From: Legionella cincinnatiensis
GTDB taxonomy: Bacteria; Pseudomonadota; Gammaproteobacteria; Legionellales; Legionellaceae
DNA length: 64,000 bases
Direction of reading: 5' to 3'
NCBI RefSeq assembly: GCF_900452415.1
Contig: NZ_UGNX01000001.1
Span: 3,038,001 to 3,102,000 of the forward strand
Part shown: positions 19,301-25,959 of the stretch, piece after piece
How positions within the stretch are numbered: position 1 is the first letter of the stretch
How the letters are laid out: the number at the start of each line of letters is the position of its first letter
Program-made: the position numbers and the translations under genes
The notes under the pieces: generated by a model
The model's input: the letters and a program-made list of their open reading frames with translations, nothing else
Told to the model about the DNA's origin: nothing
Database searches by the model: none

Positions 19301-19748
19301 TTTACCAGAAGAAGCAGCGCGAAAAATTGCTACCACTCGTGCAATGTATACATTGCTCAACGTTACAGAGGTTGCGACACAAAATAAATTCAATTTAAGA
19401 AAAACTGCAGAAGTTTACTTTGAAATTGGCAGTAAATTTAGTTTAGTTTGGTTTCGTGATCAAATAGGAAATGACTCTCGTGAAGGTCATTGGAATAATC
19501 TTGCGCGTTTATCCTTGCGTGATGAATTAGATAACCTCCAACGTCGATTAACCATTGTCATTTTAATGCATGATCAAAAGAAACTTAATGCTGAAGAATT
19601 GATTTCCTACTGGTTTACCAAAAACAGTTTCATTCGACAACGCTGGGAACAATTATTGGAAATGCTATTAGACAGTCCTAGCATTGACTATACTATATTC
19701 TTCATAGCCTTGCGCGAATTAACTACATTAATTAGTGCAGAGAAATAA
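16386..19748 (+). CDS. NAD-specific glutamate dehydrogenase, large-type, short form
   Basis: This 1120-residue protein belongs to the large NAD-dependent glutamate dehydrogenase family, which deaminates glutamate to 2-oxoglutarate. The family signature ARGGIRWSDRPEDFRTEV is at about residue 318. It is followed by NAVIVPSGAKGGF and the nucleotide-binding region (VVGVGDMSGDVFGNG, FNGGIGTYVK, IAGEGGNLGFTQ). Typical members are about 1,500-1,600 residues. Here the N-terminal ACT-like regulatory part is largely missing, and no upstream coding sequence is visible in the 186 bases before the start. Glutamate is a major carbon source for Legionella (known). Confidence 0.9.
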   Translation: MENSWKKQLYQQVINKLGTKKGKKFAEKYCPILPLSYCEQHSADETLRDLLQIDSLSLQNPLTIDFVESPRTEFPLHIMLYRYGSPIPLSDILPILENMGLRTYTERPYRIEVDQNEVIWISDFNVTYTRANLLTLDKVKTIFNEALIKISTGVCENDGFNKLILGAGLSWREIIIIRAYAKYMQQTGFRFSKQYIEKTVDTYALIAKKLIQLFYLKFSLKQNVAIQKEKIALEHEIQTDIDAISSLDEDHIIRYFWSLIKATLRTNYFQPNAEGEPKEYLSFKLDSTKVPDLPPGQPIYEIFVYSARFEGIHLRSAKVARGGIRWSDRPEDFRTEVLGLMKAQKVKNAVIVPSGAKGGFVLKKPLMLLDREQIKHEVIYCYQSFIRGLLDLTDNLIDDRVVPPPNTVCYDDADPYLVVAADKGTATFSDIANGIAKEYDFWLGDAFASGGSAGYDHKKIGITARGAWESIKRHFRELDINIQQQDFTVVGVGDMSGDVFGNGLTYTNHCLLIAAFDHRHIFLDPTPNALQSFEERLRLFQLPTSSWEDYNPKLLSKGGGIYKRTVKSIAITPEVKKALAITDDSLTPNELIRAILKAPVDLLFNGGIGTYVKASSESHADVGDKTNEFCRVNGNELRCKIAGEGGNLGFTQLGRVEFALNGGLINTDSIDNSAGVSCSDHEVNIKILLNKEMNQGKLTEKKRNQLLTKMTEEVAQLVLQDNYNQALVLSFSAINTVSYSGLYQTYLKELEGVVNLDRNVEFLPDDKRLLERKASGQGLTRPELSIIMAYTKIYITSELLKSNLPDDPYFTTILETGFPSLLKKNYAEPMAKHRLRREIIATQLSNQIVNTVGITFMYRLHIETGQSIADIARAYTIAAKAYQVDHLHRLVDSLNYKLPVQTQYELLHHVRQLMNLATRWFLHHRRLEGEIARNIDHYSQSISQLERLIPDLMAGVTREYLDKMVTQFLGIGLPEEAARKIATTRAMYTLLNVTEVATQNKFNLRKTAEVYFEIGSKFSLVWFRDQIGNDSREGHWNNLARLSLRDELDNLQRRLTIVILMHDQKKLNAEELISYWFTKNSFIRQRWEQLLEMLLDSPSIDYTIFFIALRELTTLISAEK

Positions 19749-19859
19749 ATAACTGTCTTTTTGAATCAAGTCATAAAACAAGCAATAGAGCATTGTTTTT
19801 TTTTTGGCGTATATGTTACTTTATTCTCTCGAATAAATAGTTAATGGCTCAAGGAGTTT

Positions 19860-20954
19860 ATGATGGATGAAGAAAAGAGAAAAAGTGCCAAGCAAAAAAT
19901 CGCCAATGCTAAAAATCTAGAACGATATTTTTCCCAAAAAGAAGCAATTGTCGAGTACCAAAATGGAATTAATTTATTTTTACAAATTTCCAATAAAAGC
20001 GTTGCAGATATTAAAGCCATTGTTAGTGCTTACCATGATCTAGCCACTATTTATTTTAATTCAAAAGATTATGCAAATGCGGGTGAGTGTTATGTAGCAG
20101 CAATCAACCAACTCGTACAAACTTCATTAGATGATGATTCTTATCGAAACTTAACTGAATTATATATTGATTTAGCTGATGCTTGTTATGAAATGATGAA
20201 TCAAGTTGCTGGAGATGAGGCAATGACTAATGCAATAAAAGCATTTGGATTAATTCAGTATAAAACAGTTGAAGAACACAGAATTGGTGATCCGGTGACT
20301 CATTTCAAAGAGTTTCATGCTTATTATGAAAAAAAATTATCCACAAAATCATACTTAAAATCTGCTAAATTTATGAATCATGAACATTTGCTGGGTGAAA
20401 GACAAGTTGCAAGGCATGAAGAACAAACTCTTTTCAATCAATTTGAAAGCATATCTCTTAGTGAAATACAGCAATTTGATCGCAGTCTTGAAAATATGTT
20501 ATCTCAATTGTCTTTGTCCGCAGAACAACCAACTTTTAGTCCGATTTCATTAAATGAAACTCCCAGTGATAGCGCTTATCGCGGAATGGCAATGCAGTTT
20601 TTAAATTTAGCCAAATCCCAGATTCAAAATAAACAAATTTCGAATGCGATTACCGCCTATCAACAGGCAATTAAAACTCTTAATGCAATCAAATTACCCA
20701 AAGAAAGCGACCTGCAAATTATTCAAAGCCTGGCGCAACAAATAGAATACTTACAAAATAAGCCTAGCTCTTCACACACTCATTCGTTCACATCCACATA
20801 TCAAACCGAACAACCATCCGTATCGGCAACTACTCAAAGAATGGGATTTTTTGATCATAGCTTTAGAGAAAGCACTTATGAACCTATGTCACAGTTTGGT
20901 TTTTTTAATGAAACAAACGAGGAAGAAGAGAATGAGAATAGTATGTCTCTATAG
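19860..20954 (+). CDS. TPR-like protein with acidic C-terminal tail, possible effector
   Basis: This 364-residue soluble protein is rich in helices. Residues about 5-110 form TPR-like pairs (AIVEYQNGINLFLQISN, AYHDLATIYFNSKDYANAGECYVAAINQL), and another TPR-like unit lies at about 235-280 (AMQFLNLAKSQIQNKQISNAITAYQQAIKTL). A low-complexity Ser/Thr/Gln region follows. The last residues, NETNEEEENENSMSL, match the glutamate-rich E-block that helps Dot/Icm substrates be recognised in Legionella (known feature). I infer a candidate effector; a cytosolic scaffold remains possible. A strong ribosome binding site (AAGGAG) precedes the start. It is a single gene ended by the hairpin at 20968. Confidence 0.72.
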   Translation: MMDEEKRKSAKQKIANAKNLERYFSQKEAIVEYQNGINLFLQISNKSVADIKAIVSAYHDLATIYFNSKDYANAGECYVAAINQLVQTSLDDDSYRNLTELYIDLADACYEMMNQVAGDEAMTNAIKAFGLIQYKTVEEHRIGDPVTHFKEFHAYYEKKLSTKSYLKSAKFMNHEHLLGERQVARHEEQTLFNQFESISLSEIQQFDRSLENMLSQLSLSAEQPTFSPISLNETPSDSAYRGMAMQFLNLAKSQIQNKQISNAITAYQQAIKTLNAIKLPKESDLQIIQSLAQQIEYLQNKPSSSHTHSFTSTYQTEQPSVSATTQRMGFFDHSFRESTYEPMSQFGFFNETNEEEENENSMSL

Positions 20955-20967
20955 AACCTAAGTCATA

Positions 20968-20988
20968 CCCCGGTCTGGTAAGCCGGGG
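20968..20988. terminator. GC-rich hairpin between convergent genes
   Basis: CCCCGG at 20968-20973 pairs with CCGGGG at 20983-20988 around a nine-base loop, followed by AT-rich sequence. It lies between the TPR gene and the convergent nitronate monooxygenase gene. No long T-run follows on either strand, so termination strength is uncertain. Confidence 0.5.
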
Positions 20989-21024
20989 ATTATAATAAAC
21001 ATTCATATTATTAAGACTCCCTCA

Positions 21025-22089
21025 CTAATGATTTAATTTCAGGGATTCTACCTCAATGATCAATGTCTTTATTAATTCACTCGCACGGAGCTTTCTGCAT
21101 AATGGTGCTGATTGCCCAGACCACATGGACATAAAATCAATGTTTTGTTCTTCCTTTGCTTTTTTTCGCATCGTTGTCGTTAGGGCATTTTGAATAGGAT
21201 AGTTAAGAATATTCGTTTTCTTTTCATCCATGCGTTCAATAAATTTATTACGTATTCCTCGCGCTAATTTCCCCGAAAAAGCACGGGTTAATACTGTATT
21301 GTCTTGACACTGGTTTAATAGAGTATTTTTATATCCCTCAGGTATTCCGGCTTCAGAGCATGTAAGAAATGCCGTGCCCATTTGTACTCCTTCCGCACCT
21401 AAGTCTGTAGCAGCAATAATTCCCCTGCCATCCATAATGCCGCCCGCCGCAATAATAGGAATTTTTAGTTTATCCACTAATTGAGGCAATAAACTGAATA
21501 AACCAATTAATGAATCTTCTGCCTTACCTAAAAAAGTACCTCGATGTCCACCAGCTTCACTTCCTTGGGCAACAAGGGCGTCAATGCCACTTCGTTGAAG
21601 CTCATAAGCTTCTTTGACATTCGTAGCAGTACCCATTAAAAATGTATGGTTCTTTTTAAATTGTGAAATCCATCCTAAATCCAATAAACCGAAGGCATAA
21701 CTAAAAACAGGAATCTTTTCTTCGATAAGCACTTTTATTTGTTCTGAAAAAGATGGGGCATAGGGCTCTGCAACTGATTTAATTTCCACATCGAGCTCGA
21801 TACACGATTGTTGAATATCACGACATGCCCTCTGCATTTGATTGGAGGTGGTTTGGGTGTATTCCGGAATAAACAGATTCACTGCGAAAGGTTTATCCGT
21901 TAGTTCACGAATTTTTTTTATCGCTGATCTAATCTCCGTCGGCGACATATATCCTGCTCCCAACGAACCTAAACCACCGCCATTACTCACTTCGGCAACT
22001 AGCTCTGGGGTAGTCGCACCACCGGCCATGGGGGCTTGGATAATTGGAAATTTTATACCTATTTTCTCAGCTAATTTCATACGCCACAT
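21025..22089 (-). CDS. Nitronate monooxygenase (2-nitropropane dioxygenase family)
   Basis: This 354-residue FMN-dependent TIM-barrel enzyme belongs to the nitronate monooxygenase family, which oxidises alkyl nitronates such as the toxin propionate 3-nitronate. The N-terminal IGIKFPIIQAPMAGGATTPELV, the central QGSEAGGHRG and the phosphate-binding IAAGGIMDGRGI ... GAEGVQMGTAFL segments are all typical. Length is normal. A GGAAG ribosome binding site lies just upstream of the ATG, although a second in-frame ATG follows three codons later. It is a single leftward gene, divergent from the quinone oxidoreductase gene. Confidence 0.9.
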   Translation of the reverse strand: MWRMKLAEKIGIKFPIIQAPMAGGATTPELVAEVSNGGGLGSLGAGYMSPTEIRSAIKKIRELTDKPFAVNLFIPEYTQTTSNQMQRACRDIQQSCIELDVEIKSVAEPYAPSFSEQIKVLIEEKIPVFSYAFGLLDLGWISQFKKNHTFLMGTATNVKEAYELQRSGIDALVAQGSEAGGHRGTFLGKAEDSLIGLFSLLPQLVDKLKIPIIAAGGIMDGRGIIAATDLGAEGVQMGTAFLTCSEAGIPEGYKNTLLNQCQDNTVLTRAFSGKLARGIRNKFIERMDEKKTNILNYPIQNALTTTMRKKAKEEQNIDFMSMWSGQSAPLCRKLRASELIKTLIIEVESLKLNH

Positions 22090-22226
22090 TGTTCTTCCTT
22101 AATTCGAGGCCTATAAAACATTTTACTCTATAAAGAAACAAGTGATAATCTTTAACTCTACTGGAATTTATTCAATGAATTTTTTAAAATGCTTCGATGT
22201 CTTGTACATTGAGTAAGGAGAACACT

Positions 22227-23219
22227 ATGAAAGCACAAGCGATATCATCCTTTGGTGATTATTCCGTTTTTGAAACAATTGAACTTCCCAAACCGACAAT
22301 TAAACCAGGATATGTTTTAATTCGTATTGAAGCAACTAGTGTTAATCCTGTTGATTGCAAGGTACGTTCTGGAAAATATAATCAAATCGCTCCACCATTT
22401 CCTGCGATTTTGCATAGTGATGTAGCTGGAATTATTGAAGAAGTTGGAGCTAACGTCACCGAATTTTCAGTAGGTGATGAAGTTTATGGATGCGCCGGAG
22501 GATTTAAAGAAGAAAGCGGTGCATTAGCTGAATACATGCTTGCAGATGCACGATTAATTGCGAAAAAGCCTAAGACACTGAGCATGGTAGAAGCCGCTGC
22601 ATTACCCCTAGTGACTATTACCGCCTGGGAAGCATTGTTTGAAAAAATAAACATAAAACCAGGACAAAAAGTATTAATCCATGCTGGGATTGGTGGTGTG
22701 GGTCACATTGCAATTCAATTAGCAAAATGGGCTGGTGCTGAAGTATACACCACTGTATCCTCTCAAGATAAAGCAGAAATTGCGAAATCACTTGGAGCAA
22801 AAGAAGCAATTAATTACCGAGATGAATCAGTCCATGACTATGTAGCTCGATTAACGCATGGGGCAGGCTTTGATGTGGTATTTGATACTGTGGGGGGAGA
22901 TAATCTTAACCAATCATTAGCTGCAGTTTCTCTATATGGCCATGTTATCAGCATTCAAGCTGCTGCCACCTATGATCTTTCACCCTTGCATGCAAAATCC
23001 GCCAGCCTCCATGCTGTTTTTATGTTATTACCTTTACTTTGTAATCTACAACGGGAACGTCATGGAATGATATTAAAACAAGCTGCCAGCCTTGTAGATG
23101 ATGGTTATTTGAAACCACTTATCGATCCACATCTTTTTTATTTTGAAAATGTTGATAAAGCTCATGCTTTACTAGAGTCAGGAAAGGCAATGGGAAAAGT
23201 TGTTGTCCAAGCGTACTAA
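22227..23219 (+). CDS. Zinc-independent alcohol dehydrogenase / quinone oxidoreductase
   Basis: This 330-residue member of the medium-chain dehydrogenase/reductase superfamily resembles NADPH:quinone oxidoreductases. It has the GroES-like N-terminal domain (IRIEATSVNPVDCKVRSG, GSD-like HSDVAGIIEEVG), the VLIHAGIGGVGHIAIQLAKWAGA nucleotide-binding motif near residue 145, and FDVVFDTVGGDNL. The catalytic zinc ligands of alcohol dehydrogenases are absent, which fits the quinone reductase branch. The frame is open from 22197, but the ATG at 22227 has an AAGGAG site at 22215-22220 and begins at the usual family position. A perfect 14-bp hairpin follows the stop. Confidence 0.88.
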   Translation: MKAQAISSFGDYSVFETIELPKPTIKPGYVLIRIEATSVNPVDCKVRSGKYNQIAPPFPAILHSDVAGIIEEVGANVTEFSVGDEVYGCAGGFKEESGALAEYMLADARLIAKKPKTLSMVEAAALPLVTITAWEALFEKINIKPGQKVLIHAGIGGVGHIAIQLAKWAGAEVYTTVSSQDKAEIAKSLGAKEAINYRDESVHDYVARLTHGAGFDVVFDTVGGDNLNQSLAAVSLYGHVISIQAAATYDLSPLHAKSASLHAVFMLLPLLCNLQRERHGMILKQAASLVDDGYLKPLIDPHLFYFENVDKAHALLESGKAMGKVVVQAY

Positions 23220-23227
23220 ATGAGGTG

Positions 23228-23267
23228 AGTTCGATATAAAAAAACGCTAATTGTTTTATATCGAACT
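23228..23267. terminator. Perfect 14-bp hairpin, same core as family B repeat
   Basis: AGTTCGATATAAAA (23228-23241) pairs exactly with TTTTATATCGAACT (23254-23267) around a 12-base loop. It lies between convergent genes and has T/A tracts on both sides, so it probably terminates both. The same palindrome forms the core of the repeat at 39777-39815, and its left half recurs near 48497. Confidence 0.75.
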
Positions 23268-23270
23268 GCC

Positions 23271-24026
23271 CTAAGAACTGGAGCTTGTCTCAATGCTCCT
23301 AATTTTAAGAGATAAGGTCCGTGTTTCACAGTAAAGAATAGTACTTGCAATTACTGCAGCAGGCATGACTAGAATGTTAATGACGGGTATAAGACTAGCC
23401 AGATTAATAGAACTTCCTAGTCCTAATGAACGCATTTTATTAAGAGCAACCTCCTGCCGCATTTCTTTAAAACCCACTAAATTATTATCCATCGCAAAAT
23501 CCTGGTATTGAATACTCAACATCCAAGCATTAAAAATAAACCATACCAATGGATAAATCGGCTGTAATAAAGGAATAAAAAATAAAATACCGACTCCCAA
23601 AAATCGAGGAAGAAAGTAGCGAAGAAATTCCATTTGGCGTTGTAAGCTGCGAAGAACCATTTTATAAAAGGGTATACTTGGAATAGAACTTTCATAAAGG
23701 AGTTTTTGTGTTTTCTCAGCCAATAAGCCGTTTAAAGGAGCTGCTATTACATTAAACCCCACCGTAAACAGAGATAGAAACATTAAGAAAAAACCAAGGA
23801 TAAAAATTATAAAAAATAAAGTACTTAGAAAACTTAGCCAAGATGGCAATTGATTCAGATAATGATAGGAGTATGGAAGTAAATAATGAGAGATTAAATA
23901 AAATAATCCAGCAAACATTAAAAAATTTAATATTAAAGGTAATATAATAAAACGTTTTAATCCTTTGGTAAAAAGATGACGCATACCTCGTAACAAATAA
24001 AATGTGCCCTGCCAGAAACTCTTCAT
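23271..24026 (-). CDS. EI24/CysZ-like inner membrane protein
   Basis: This 251-residue membrane protein resembles the EI24/CysZ family. It has an amphipathic N-terminus (SFWQGTFYLLRGMRHL), four to six hydrophobic spans, the loop FNVIAAPLNGLLAEK, and a late NKMRSLGLGSSINLASLIPVINILVMPAAVIASTILY region. In E. coli CysZ helps sulfate uptake for cysteine synthesis; whether this protein moves sulfate is inference. The open frame begins at 24053, but the ATG at 24026 has an AAGGG ribosome binding site and gives the usual family N-terminus. A palindromic operator-like sequence lies in the shared upstream region with the divergent His-rich gene. Confidence 0.82.
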   Translation of the reverse strand: MKSFWQGTFYLLRGMRHLFTKGLKRFIILPLILNFLMFAGLFYLISHYLLPYSYHYLNQLPSWLSFLSTLFFIIFILGFFLMFLSLFTVGFNVIAAPLNGLLAEKTQKLLYESSIPSIPFYKMVLRSLQRQMEFLRYFLPRFLGVGILFFIPLLQPIYPLVWFIFNAWMLSIQYQDFAMDNNLVGFKEMRQEVALNKMRSLGLGSSINLASLIPVINILVMPAAVIASTILYCETRTLSLKIRSIETSSSS

Positions 24027-24095
24027 TTTTACCCTTATTCTTCCCATGTACATTTAAAATAACTTATTTCAATAAACCTGGACTTCAAACTTACT

Positions 24096-24137
24096 TTGTA
24101 ACATCCTTGTTACAATTTAAAAGCACCTTGTTATAAT
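24096..24137 (+). promoter_or_regulatory. Operator-like palindrome and candidate promoter
   Basis: TTGTAACATCCTTGTTACAA at 24096-24115 is a perfect 8+8 inverted repeat with a 4-base spacer. The element CCTTGTTACAATT (24105-24117) is repeated as CCTTGTTATAATT at 24126-24138, about two helical turns away. A candidate -10, TATAAT, lies at 24132-24137, with TTGTTA at 24107-24112 as a poorly spaced -35 (19 bases). The site would control the His-rich exported protein at 24195, and possibly the divergent CysZ-like gene. Confidence 0.45.
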
Positions 24138-24194
24138 TCTGTTACATTCATTATTTAGACTGGCCATCGGATAACAATCTAAGAGGTATAAGAA

Positions 24195-24428
24195 ATGATT
24201 ATAAAAAGAATATTGCTGCTGGGAATCATAAGCGCTGCGGCGTTTTTTTCCACTTCAGCGCTTGCTGATCATCATTTTCATCGCCATCATCCACGATTTA
24301 AATTTTTCTCTCATCATCACCGTCACCACTCAAACCCCAGGAGAAACGTTCACCGCTGGTCACCCCCTGGAAATTATATTGTAGTGCCAAACAGAACTCC
24401 ATATTCACAATATCATCATCATTACTAA
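24195..24428 (+). CDS. Small exported histidine-rich protein
   Basis: This 77-residue protein has a clear signal peptide (MIIKRILLLGIISAAAFFSTSALA). The mature part of about 53 residues is packed with histidines (DHHFHRHHPRF, SHHHRHHSNP, SQYHHHY) together with arginine, proline and aromatic residues. A role in binding zinc, nickel or copper in the periplasm is plausible from composition but not shown. An AAGAGG-type ribosome binding site precedes the ATG. A palindromic operator-like site lies upstream, which would suit a stress or metal-responsive gene. It ends ten bases before an inverted-repeat mobile remnant. Confidence 0.78.
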   Translation: MIIKRILLLGIISAAAFFSTSALADHHFHRHHPRFKFFSHHHRHHSNPRRNVHRWSPPGNYIVVPNRTPYSQYHHHY

Positions 24429-24466
24429 TTAATGAGTGGTGTAGACAATTCATCCTCCTCGCCTAC

Positions 24467-24769
24467 GTGCCGCGACTTTTTCGCGGCATCCAGGAAATGG
24501 ATCATGCTAAAGTAGATCCAGATCTCCTTGAAAAACTCCCTAAAGCTCATTATACCCTTGCAGATAAAGGCTATGTGAGGAAATTCGAAAACAGATTGTA
24601 TAAAAATCATGTACTTCCTCGCAAAAAGAACTCTAAAACAGGTAATACTCGTCATCTGGCTGAAAACGTATTTGTGCGTCTTAAACATTTTCGAGCTATT
24701 GCCATAAGATACGATAAGTATGCATCAATGCTTGCAAGGGCCTGTTCCTATATTTGGCCACCCATGTAA
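24467..24769 (+). pseudogene. IS5-type transposase, C-terminal fragment
   Basis: The translated segment contains the end of a DDE transposase of the IS5 (IS427-like) kind: YTLADKGYVRKFENRLYKN, then VLPRKKNSKTGN, then RHLAENVFVRLKHFRAIAIRYDKYA. The first catalytic aspartates and the N-terminal half are missing, and residues normally lying between the PRKK and RHLAEN blocks are deleted. The product cannot be active. The start of the open frame lies in the left inverted repeat and is not the original start. Confidence 0.8.
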
Positions 24770-24833
24770 TTAGTGCAATTTAGGTGATATCATGGTCTTG
24801 AGTCCAATGCTCTGCGCAAAACAAGGAAGAAAA

Positions 24834-25094
24834 ATGAAGTCATTTTATGTCTATTATAGCAAGCAAGCGAAATGGTACACTATACACTAGTTCAACATCA
24901 GATTTAATTAAATGAGTCTGGGAGCATAAAAATAACCTATTTCGAGGATTTACAGCTAAGTACACTGTGAATACTATGTAGAAGCTGCCCGATATGAAAA
25001 ACGTTTCAAAAACTGGTGCCGACAGTGGAAGTTAAATTTGATAAAGGGTCTAAATCCAGAATGGTATGAGCTATATGAAGAAATTTGCCCCTGA
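24834..25094 (+). pseudogene. GIY-YIG endonuclease pseudogene
   Basis: Read across frames, this stretch spells a small GIY-YIG nuclease. MKSFYVY comes first, then after a frame change ASKRNGTLYT, SDLIK, a stop, VWEHKNNL and GFTAKYTV. After another frame change it gives EYYVEAARYEKRFKNW and NLIKGLNPEWYELYEEI. These are the ordered landmarks of the short single-domain GIY-YIG (UvrC N-terminus-like) proteins of about 95 residues. At least two frameshifts and an internal stop are present. It lies just inside the right 39-bp inverted repeat. No single open frame covers it. Confidence 0.78.
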
Positions 25095-25250
25095 TTAAGA
25101 CCTTCTGAATGCCGCAAACAAGTCTCGGCACGTAGGCGGGGAGGATGAATTGTCTACACACCCTCGGATATGTTAGTTATTCTCAGTTGCTTGCTTCTTA
25201 GCCTGGATGTATAGGCCAATAGCTCCTATTATAATAAATTATTAGAGATC

Positions 25251-25844
25251 TTGATGAAAAATTTTATGCAAGTATGTATTTTTTTTCTTATTCTATCTGC
25301 GGGTATTTATTTTTCTCTAGCCTTATATATTATAAGAAACGCGGAAAAAGACGAAAAAAAGTATGCAGATGTCATTTTGGTTCTTGGTACAAAAACTTAT
25401 CAAGGCGATAAATACAATCCTTGTCTTGTAGCTCGGGTGCAACATGCCGTTGATTTATATAAAACAAACTATGCTCCTAAACTTCTTTTTTCAGGAGGGG
25501 AAACCAAAAATGGAACGAATGAAGCACAAATAATGAAAGAAATTGCCCTTTATTTAGGCGTTTTAGAAGAAGACATTCTGCTTGAATCTGCATCGACGTC
25601 TACGTACGAAAACCTTTTATTTTCTAAAAAAATAATAACAGCAAAACAATTTAATACCGTTCTTTTGGTTACTGAACCTTTTCATTTACCTAGAGCAATT
25701 CTTGTAGCGCAAAAAATAGGGCTTCAGTTTTCTAGTTCTCCAGCGATACAAAGTATTTGTTGGCAAAAAAACGGGTATTTTTCCCGACACTTTCTTAGAG
25801 AACCACTCGCTATTATTTACTATAAAATGAAAAACCAACTATAA
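25251..25844 (+). CDS. YdcF/SanA-like DUF218 protein
   Basis: This 197-residue protein has an N-terminal membrane anchor (about residues 5-28) followed by a DUF218 domain. The domain shows DVILVLGTKTYQGDKYNPCLVARVQHAVDLY, LFSGGETKNGTNEAQIMK, and LLVTEPFHLPRA, the usual conserved blocks around a Rossmann-like fold. Members such as YdcF and SanA are envelope-associated; SanA affects vancomycin sensitivity in E. coli. The reaction is unknown. It probably faces the periplasm. A second ATG lies one codon later. It begins shortly after the decayed insertion and seems to be its own unit. Confidence 0.83.
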   Translation: MMKNFMQVCIFFLILSAGIYFSLALYIIRNAEKDEKKYADVILVLGTKTYQGDKYNPCLVARVQHAVDLYKTNYAPKLLFSGGETKNGTNEAQIMKEIALYLGVLEEDILLESASTSTYENLLFSKKIITAKQFNTVLLVTEPFHLPRAILVAQKIGLQFSSSPAIQSICWQKNGYFSRHFLREPLAIIYYKMKNQL

Positions 25845-25959
25845 ACAGATCAATTAACAAACAATAAAATAATTAAAAACTCAAAATGATTTTTTTATTG
25901 ACCTTAAATTGGTGCATAGGTATAGTTCAAGAACACTTAGCCAGTCATATTGGTTATAA

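Larger units (their letters stand above)
24439..25159. mobile_element. Decayed insertion bounded by 39-bp inverted repeats
   Basis: The left end 24439-24477 and the right end 25121-25159 are inverted repeats agreeing at 37 of 39 positions (outer tip GTGTAGACAATTCATCC). Weaker similarity continues inward through a hairpin (CCGCGA...TCGCGG on the left and its counterpart near 25111). Inside lie an IS5-type transposase fragment and, behind it, a GIY-YIG nuclease pseudogene. Total length is 721 bp. I could not find a convincing target-site duplication. The outer tip is related to the GAATTGTCAACACATCC tip family seen elsewhere in the window. Confidence 0.75.

Noticed and set aside
24425-24688. 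An 87-codon leftward open frame across the decayed insertion.
   Set aside because: It is antisense to the recognisable IS5-type transposase fragment and reads through the inverted repeat.
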